A DNA stretch of 8,992 nucleotides. Origin: Hungateiclostridiaceae bacterium UBA3922. GTDB lineage: Bacteria; Bacillota; Clostridia; Acetivibrionales; DTU013. Positions 4,572-8,992 of the stretch are shown piece after piece. Every line of letters starts with the position of its first letter. Position 1 is the first letter of the stretch. Where the stretch lies: assembly GCA_002386045.1 (NCBI GenBank), contig DGEQ01000085.1:3067-12058 (forward strand), given 5' to 3'. The position numbers were made by a program, and so were the translations under genes. The notes beneath the pieces were generated by a model that saw only the letters and a list, made by a program, of their open reading frames with translations, had not been told where the DNA came from and did no database searches.

Positions 4572-7571
4572 ATGCTTGAACTGAAGAATATCACGAAAAC
4601 ATACCATACTGCGGGCGAAGACGTGGAAGCGCTGAAAGGGATCGACCTTAAGTTCCGCAACAGCGAATTCGTATGCATACTCGGGCCGTCCGGCTGCGGG
4701 AAAACGACCCTGCTCAATATCATCGGCGGCCTGGACAGCTACACTTCCGGCGATCTCGTCATCAACGGGAGGACGACCAAAGAATACAGGGACCGCGACT
4801 GGGACGCTTACCGCAACCACTCCGTCGGTTTCGTTTTCCAGAACTATAACCTGATCCCGCATCAGACAGTGCTGTCAAACGTGGAGCTTGCGCTGACCCT
4901 CACCGGCGTTTCGAAGAAGGAACGCAGGCAGCGCGCCAGGGAAGCGCTTGAAAAAGTCGGGCTGGGTGACCAGTTGAGCAAAAAGCCGGCCCAGCTTTCC
5001 GGGGGCCAGATGCAGCGCGTCGCGATCGCCCGTGCCATCGTGAACAACCCTGACATCATCCTGGCGGATGAGCCGACCGGTGCACTCGATACAGAAACGA
5101 GCAGGCAGGTCATGGATATACTGAAGGAAATCGCGAAAGACAGGCTCGTAGTCATGGTCACGCACAATCCCGTCCTGGCTGCGAAATACTCCACCCGCAT
5201 CGTTAAAATGCTGGATGGCAGGATCATCGACGACAGCCGGCCCCTTACTGACGAGGAATACAGGAATGAGCTTGAAGAGGTGAAGCAGAAAAAGACCGAC
5301 ATTTACAAGAAAAAAATGCCTTCCATGTCGTTCGGCACTTCCTTCGGCCTGTCGCTCAGGAACCTCATCACGAAGAAAGGCCGGACTGCGCTGACATCTT
5401 TTGCCGGTTCCATCGGGATCATCGGCATAGCGCTGATCTATGCCGTGTCGAGGGGGACTACGGCATTCATAGATTCGGTGCAGGAGGACACTCTTGCCTC
5501 GTATCCTATTACGATCGAAGCGCAAAACGTGGACATGACCACGCTGATCTCGACTTTCCTCGGGAAGGCAAAGTCGATTTCCGGACATGAGGACGACGCT
5601 GTATACCAGAAGGCAATGATTTACGAAATGATGAATGCGATGAATTCGGTCGAGTCACAGAAAAACGACCTGAAAGCTTTCAGGGAATTCATAGAAGCGC
5701 AGCGCGCTGACGAGAACAGCAAGTTGTATTCCGCGCTGTCCGGCGTGCAGTATTCCTACGACCTTGACCTGCTGATATACACAAAAAACGTGGACGGGAA
5801 CATCATCCGTTCCGACAGGCAGACACTGATGACGGAAGTCATGAGAAAATACGCGGGCATGGACATGTCGACGATGCTTGCCCTGAGGGAACAGACGGTC
5901 ATGGGCAGCACTGACAACATGATGAAGCGGTCCATGGCGCTCTGGAAGGAACTTGTGCCGGGAGACGGCGGCAGGCCGGTCAACAGCGTCACTGAAAAGC
6001 AGTACGACATAATTTATGGCAGATGGCCGTCCGAATATGACGAACTCGTGCTTTTCGTGGATGAAAACAACGAGATAGACGACCTGACGCTTTATTCGCT
6101 TGGACTTCTGTCAGAAAAAGAGATCGAGGTACTGATGGATGCTGCGCTCAACCATAAGACCGTCGATTACGAGGTCAGGAAATGGTCATTCGAAGAAATA
6201 TGCAACATGGATTTCCGTACGATCCTTAACAGCGACTGCTACACGTACGACGAAAAGACGGGGACATACACCGACCTGCGCGAATCCGAAGCAGGACTCA
6301 AATACCTGTACGACAATGCGCTGAAGCTCCGCATCGTGGGTATTGCGAAGCCGGATGAAGATACTGTCTCCACGATGACGAACGCGTCGATAGGCTACAC
6401 ATACAAGCTGACTGAGTATATCATCGACAGGGCAAAGGAATCAGAAGCCGTGAAAGCGCAGCTTGCGGACCCGTCCACTGATATATTCACCGGCCTGCCG
6501 TTCAGGGTTGCCGACGGGGAAATGACTGACGAAAAGAAGGCCGAAGAATTCAGGAATTATATATCGTCGCTCGATACTGCCGGGAAAGCGGCCGCATACA
6601 GGAAAATCATGAGCATTCCCCCGGAGGAGTCGGTAAAGGAGTTTGTCACCGGCACGCTGGCCGGCATGACGCGTGCCGACATGGAAGCGGCGATCGCCCC
6701 GGCTGTTTCGGAACAGACCGGGATGGCGGAGGAAATGATAGCGGAGTACATTACCTCCATGAGCGATGAGGAACTGGCGGGATTGCTTGCAAAAGGGCTC
6801 GAAGAGCAGTTCAGGGCTCAGTATGCCGCAGGAGCGGAAGAACAGATGAGAGCCATGAGCGATGAACAGCTTGCGGCAGCGCTTGACATGGCGATCGGAC
6901 AGTTCACTGAAGAGCAGTGCGTAGCCTATTACGACGAACTGGCAGTTTTCTCGGACTCCACCTATGAGGACAACCTTGTGAAGCTCGGCCTTGTCGACCG
7001 CGGCAGCCCGGCTGCCATCAACCTGTATGCGTCGTCGTTCGCCGACAAGGATGTGATAGAGGAAGTCATCGCGGAGTACAACGAAGGAGTAGACGACCTG
7101 AAGGAAATAAAATATACCGACTACGTGGGGCTGATAATGTCCTCCGTAACTACGATCATAAACGCCGTCACGTATGTCCTGATCGCATTCGTAGCTGTTT
7201 CGCTGGTCGTATCGTCCATCATGATCGGCGTTGTGACGCTGATTTCAGTGCAGGAGCGCACCAGGGAGATCGGCATCCTCCGGGCCATGGGTGCATCGAA
7301 GAGAAACATTTCAAGCCTGTTCAATGCGGAAACCGTTATCATCGGTTTCGCTTCAGGCATGCTGGGCGTGTTGATCACATATCTGCTGTGCATACCGATC
7401 AACATCATACTCCGTCATCTGACCGGGCTCGGCAACCTCGCCGCATACCTGCCGCCTGAAGCTGCAGTCGCCCTCGTAGTGATCAGCATGCTGCTGACGC
7501 TGATCGCTGGCATCATTCCGTCCCGAAGCGCGGCAAAGAAAGATCCTGTCGTAGCTTTGAGGGCTGAGTGA
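4572..7571 (+). CDS. MacB-like ABC transporter, ATPase-permease fusion with large outer domain
   Basis: 999 residues. The N-terminal ATPase (about 1-235) has Walker A GPSGCGKTT (38-46), Q-loop Gln90, signature LSGGQ (142-146), Walker B ILADEP (163-168, Glu167) and His198, so it should hydrolyse ATP. The permease part has one membrane segment near 275-292, an outer domain of roughly 560 residues, then three segments at about 854-892, 921-945 and 963-983. The last part is a FtsX/MacB permease domain with QERTREIGILRAMGAS (894-909). This four-segment layout fits mechanotransmission rather than a classic channel. The outer domain includes GRWPSEYDELVLFVDENNEI (483-502) and a Glu/Ala-rich helical stretch (about 650-795) with internal repeats. 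ATG 4572 has GGAG 8 nt upstream; GTG 4566 is too close to it. Substrate unknown; antimicrobial-peptide resistance or envelope sensing with the upstream kinase is plausible. Confidence 0.93.
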   Translation: MLELKNITKTYHTAGEDVEALKGIDLKFRNSEFVCILGPSGCGKTTLLNIIGGLDSYTSGDLVINGRTTKEYRDRDWDAYRNHSVGFVFQNYNLIPHQTVLSNVELALTLTGVSKKERRQRAREALEKVGLGDQLSKKPAQLSGGQMQRVAIARAIVNNPDIILADEPTGALDTETSRQVMDILKEIAKDRLVVMVTHNPVLAAKYSTRIVKMLDGRIIDDSRPLTDEEYRNELEEVKQKKTDIYKKKMPSMSFGTSFGLSLRNLITKKGRTALTSFAGSIGIIGIALIYAVSRGTTAFIDSVQEDTLASYPITIEAQNVDMTTLISTFLGKAKSISGHEDDAVYQKAMIYEMMNAMNSVESQKNDLKAFREFIEAQRADENSKLYSALSGVQYSYDLDLLIYTKNVDGNIIRSDRQTLMTEVMRKYAGMDMSTMLALREQTVMGSTDNMMKRSMALWKELVPGDGGRPVNSVTEKQYDIIYGRWPSEYDELVLFVDENNEIDDLTLYSLGLLSEKEIEVLMDAALNHKTVDYEVRKWSFEEICNMDFRTILNSDCYTYDEKTGTYTDLRESEAGLKYLYDNALKLRIVGIAKPDEDTVSTMTNASIGYTYKLTEYIIDRAKESEAVKAQLADPSTDIFTGLPFRVADGEMTDEKKAEEFRNYISSLDTAGKAAAYRKIMSIPPEESVKEFVTGTLAGMTRADMEAAIAPAVSEQTGMAEEMIAEYITSMSDEELAGLLAKGLEEQFRAQYAAGAEEQMRAMSDEQLAAALDMAIGQFTEEQCVAYYDELAVFSDSTYEDNLVKLGLVDRGSPAAINLYASSFADKDVIEEVIAEYNEGVDDLKEIKYTDYVGLIMSSVTTIINAVTYVLIAFVAVSLVVSSIMIGVVTLISVQERTREIGILRAMGASKRNISSLFNAETVIIGFASGMLGVLITYLLCIPINIILRHLTGLGNLAAYLPPEAAVALVVISMLLTLIAGIIPSRSAAKKDPVVALRAE

Positions 7572-7597
7572 TCCGTGCTGATGTGCCCTGCAGAAGG

Positions 7598-7626
7598 AGC
7601 CGGCCGTGCAGCGACCGGCTTTTTTT
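7598..7626 (+). terminator. Rho-independent terminator after the ABC transporter
   Basis: AGCCGG (7598-7603) pairs with CCGGCT (7615-7620); two more inner pairs form beyond a C-A mismatch, around a TGCAG loop. Seven T residues follow (7620-7626). It lies 26 nt after the transporter stop codon and separates it from the stalk-protein gene. Confidence 0.93.
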
Positions 7627-7636
7627 CGGCATGGTG

Positions 7637-7674
7637 TGCAACATTTTGAAGGCCTGGAGCGTTTTCTATATGAC
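7637..7674 (+). promoter_or_regulatory. Candidate promoter for the stalk-protein gene (ECF-type or housekeeping)
   Basis: Two readings overlap. An ECF-type reading is TGCAAC (7637-7642), 17 nt, CGTT (7660-7663), resembling the element before the sigma gene. A housekeeping reading is TTGAAG (7646-7651), 17 nt, TATGAC (7669-7674), four of six matches in each box. A promoter is needed here because a strong terminator lies just upstream, but which reading is right cannot be decided from the sequence. Confidence 0.4.
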
Positions 7675-7722
7675 GGCTTATGAAAAACAGCCGGAGAATA
7701 ATCAGATTACGGAGGGATGTAT

Positions 7723-8382
7723 ATGTCAAGGATCATCAAAAGATTGTCACTATTATTTGCAGTATCGGTATGCATCCTGGCGCTGACTGCCGGGCACGTA
7801 TTCGGCAATTCCAGTATCCAGGTCATGATCAATTCCCTTAACATTTTGTACAACGGGGAAAAAACAGATATCGACCATTTCATGTACAGGAACACTACAT
7901 ATGTACCGTTGAGGAAAGTTGCAGAATTATTCGGCAAAGAAGTAACATGGGACCAGGCGACGAAGACAGTTAATATCACAGACAAAAAGGCAGATGGTTT
8001 TTCCGTTGGAAGCGACGCTGTGAGCGCAGCACTGATAGCCGATATCGACGGCGGCACCCTTGACCTGGAGTTCCAGCTCAGGAACGTTGCCGACGAGGAT
8101 GTTACAATAACCCTGTATTATCCATTTTACGATTACGCCGTGTATGACGAAGCCGGAAATGAAGTATACAGGCATTCTGAAGAATACCCGTTTTCCATAC
8201 TCCCTATAGTAGATCAGGTGATAAGCAGCGGGGAGAAATTCACCGTGAACGAAAAACTCGATCTTTCAGCCAGGGATTTCGTACCGGGCGAAACATACAG
8301 GGTCGACTTCGTAATTTCATTTGAGATGGACTCTGAGATGCATAAGCTGAGTGAAAGCGCTTATTTCAAGATCCCTGGCTGA
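7723..8382 (+). CDS. Secreted protein with Cu-amine-oxidase-N-like (stalk) and BsuPI-like domains
   Basis: 219 residues. The signal peptide has a basic start (SRIIKR), a hydrophobic core (about 9-23) and a probable cleavage after VFG at residue 28. Residues 32-87 match the copper-amine-oxidase N-terminal-like domain common in Firmicute surface proteins: an NGEK turn, then RNTTYVPLRKVAELFG, and VTWDQATKTVNIT. Residues about 100-215 form a beta-rich domain resembling BsuPI-type proteinase inhibitors (LEFQLRNVADEDVTITL, then YAVYDEAGNEVYRHS, and VPGETYRVDF). No catalytic motif and no sortase or lipoprotein signal is visible, so it is probably released or loosely wall-associated. ATG 7723 has GGAGG 7 nt upstream, while ATG 7717 is only 1 nt from it. 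It is a single-gene unit, bounded by terminators on both sides. Function unknown; an envelope role is inference. Confidence 0.85.
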   Translation: MSRIIKRLSLLFAVSVCILALTAGHVFGNSSIQVMINSLNILYNGEKTDIDHFMYRNTTYVPLRKVAELFGKEVTWDQATKTVNITDKKADGFSVGSDAVSAALIADIDGGTLDLEFQLRNVADEDVTITLYYPFYDYAVYDEAGNEVYRHSEEYPFSILPIVDQVISSGEKFTVNEKLDLSARDFVPGETYRVDFVISFEMDSEMHKLSESAYFKIPG

Positions 8383-8484
8383 CCGGCCTTCCGAGAATGC
8401 AGTGAAAATAGCAAAGGACACTTAACATTGTCTGCACCGGGAGGACTTGAGTGTGAGTTCGGAGCCGGATCACGGAAACAGCAG

Positions 8485-8515
8485 ACTGCCTGCCGATGTG
8501 GCAGGCAGTTTTTTT
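8485..8515 (+). terminator. Rho-independent terminator after the stalk-protein gene
   Basis: A perfect 10-bp stem, ACTGCCTGCC (8485-8494) with GGCAGGCAGT (8500-8509), closes a GATGT loop and is followed by seven T (8509-8515). It lies about 100 nt past the stop codon, leaving an unusually long 3' untranslated stretch (8383-8484) in which no gene was found. Confidence 0.96.
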
Positions 8516-8616
8516 ATGCAAAACCCAACGATGAAAGTCAGCACTTTTACAAAAAATGATGATACTTTGGGCTCCCGGCAAAATGTATCCATAATAGCGT
8601 TATCAGGCATATTATA

Positions 8617-8646
8617 TTGACAATAGATATATATGGATGGTATTTT
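8617..8646 (+). promoter_or_regulatory. Strong promoter for the 3'-truncated secreted-protein gene
   Basis: A perfect TTGACA (8617-8622) is followed after 18 nt by TATTTT (8641-8646), preceded by TG at 8638-8639 to give an extended -10 (TGGTATTTT). Surrounding DNA is AT-rich. Predicted transcription starts near 8653, leaving a leader of about 70 nt. Confidence 0.75.
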
Positions 8647-8654
8647 AAACTATG

Positions 8655-8697
8655 GTCGGCATGATTGTCTTTTCCTGCATCGTTATGCAGGACCGAC
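8655..8697 (+). repeat. Structured mRNA leader: nested hairpin before the last gene
   Basis: CCTGCAT (8674-8680) and ATGCAGG (8685-8691) form a perfect 7-bp stem with a CGTT loop. GTCGG (8655-8659) and CCGAC (8693-8697) can close an outer stem, with one unpaired base on the 3' side and a 14-nt internal strand on the 5' side. The structure begins at the predicted transcript start and ends 13 nt before the ribosome binding site (8711-8716). There is no U tract, so it is not a terminator. Confidence 0.7.
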
Positions 8698-8722
8698 ATA
8701 ATATCACTGTGGAGGAATTTGC

Positions 8723-8992
8723 ATGAAGAAAAAGATCATATCTTCGCTGCTTGCCTTATTATTGCTTTTTACGTGCTCATTGCCGGTGTGCGGTGCACAG
8801 ACTTCAAAGGAGATGTCATCGGCATTGCAGAAAAAATACGGGATGAACATCACCTTCGTTACCAATTATACTGAGAGTGAAAAGTTGTCGCTGCTGGAAC
8901 AGTTGGATTCGATCCTGTCGCATTTGGGTGCGGCTTTTGTCAGGGAAGTCGTTTCATGTTATACCCAGAAAGGCTATACGGTGACTATCAGG
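8723..8992 (+). CDS. Secreted protein of unknown function, 3' end cut by window
   Basis: The first 90 residues are visible and no stop codon is reached. The start is ATG 8723, with GGAGGA 6 nt upstream. Residues 1-25 form a signal peptide: KKK, a Leu-rich core (SLLALLLLF, 8-16), and a likely cleavage after CGA before Gln26. Cysteines at 18 and 23 are not in a proper lipobox, so a lipoprotein is less likely. The mature part starts with SKEMSSALQKKYGMNITFVTNY, then a helical LSLLEQLDSILSHLGAAFVREV segment and a YTQKGYTVTI strand. That pattern loosely recalls secreted zinc-metallopeptidase-like proteins of Clostridia, where an early helix precedes the catalytic domain, but no HExxH is in view, so this is only a guess. 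Transcribed from its own strong promoter. Confidence 0.85.
   Translation, partial: MKKKIISSLLALLLLFTCSLPVCGAQTSKEMSSALQKKYGMNITFVTNYTESEKLSLLEQLDSILSHLGAAFVREVVSCYTQKGYTVTIR

Noticed and set aside
7568..7786. Small plus-strand gene between transporter and stalk gene
   Set aside because: It would start inside the transporter stop region, run through a strong terminator and overlap the start of the stalk gene. It has no convincing ribosome binding site or domain.
8665..8874. 69-codon open frame near the right end
   Set aside because: It overlaps the signal-peptide gene at 8723 in another frame. That gene has a proper ribosome binding site and a credible secretion signal; this frame has neither.

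Overview
The window looks like chromosomal DNA from a Gram-positive, Clostridia-type bacterium. It has moderate GC content, strong GGAGG-type ribosome binding sites, an ECF sigma factor paired with a single-pass anti-sigma protein, a MacB-like ATPase-permease fusion of the kind common in Firmicutes, and a secreted protein with a copper-amine-oxidase-N-like (stalk) domain. No phage, insertion sequence, integrase or CRISPR signal was seen. The taxonomic call is inference from gene style; no 16S or other marker is present.

Layout, left to right. (1) A complete tRNA-Ala(GGC) with encoded CCA and its own intrinsic terminator (8-135). (2) A minus-strand pair: an ECF-type sigma factor (2291 to 1731) and, overlapping it by 4 nt (GTGA), a 507-residue membrane anti-sigma factor (1734 to 211) whose stalk is built from 12-residue Pro/Asp repeats. 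(3) A 248-bp divergent regulatory region (2292-2539) with promoter candidates on both strands and a strong palindrome just before the plus-strand genes. (4) A plus-strand two-component system: an OmpR-type response regulator (2540-3214) and a sensor kinase (3211-4266), overlapping by ATGA. (5) A 305-bp gap with a promoter candidate and a 19-bp direct repeat. (6) A 999-residue ABC ATPase-permease fusion (4572-7571) with an extracytoplasmic domain of about 560 residues, ended by a clear terminator. (7) A secreted stalk/BsuPI-like protein (7723-8382) with its own terminator. (8) A strong extended -10 promoter with a structured leader, driving a secreted protein that runs off the window (8723-8992).

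Working model (inference): this is a cell-envelope surveillance neighbourhood. Two signalling systems, ECF sigma/anti-sigma and a short-loop histidine kinase with its regulator, are transcribed away from a shared control region. The kinase-regulator pair probably controls the adjacent ABC transporter. The sigma factor may drive its own operon and possibly the stalk-protein gene, because both are preceded by TGCAAC followed 16-17 nt later by a GTC/CGT-like -10. Each component belongs to a recognisable family. The less ordinary elements are the anti-sigma repeat stalk, the size of the transporter's outer domain, and several structured leaders. No clearly unprecedented system can be claimed from the sequence alone.
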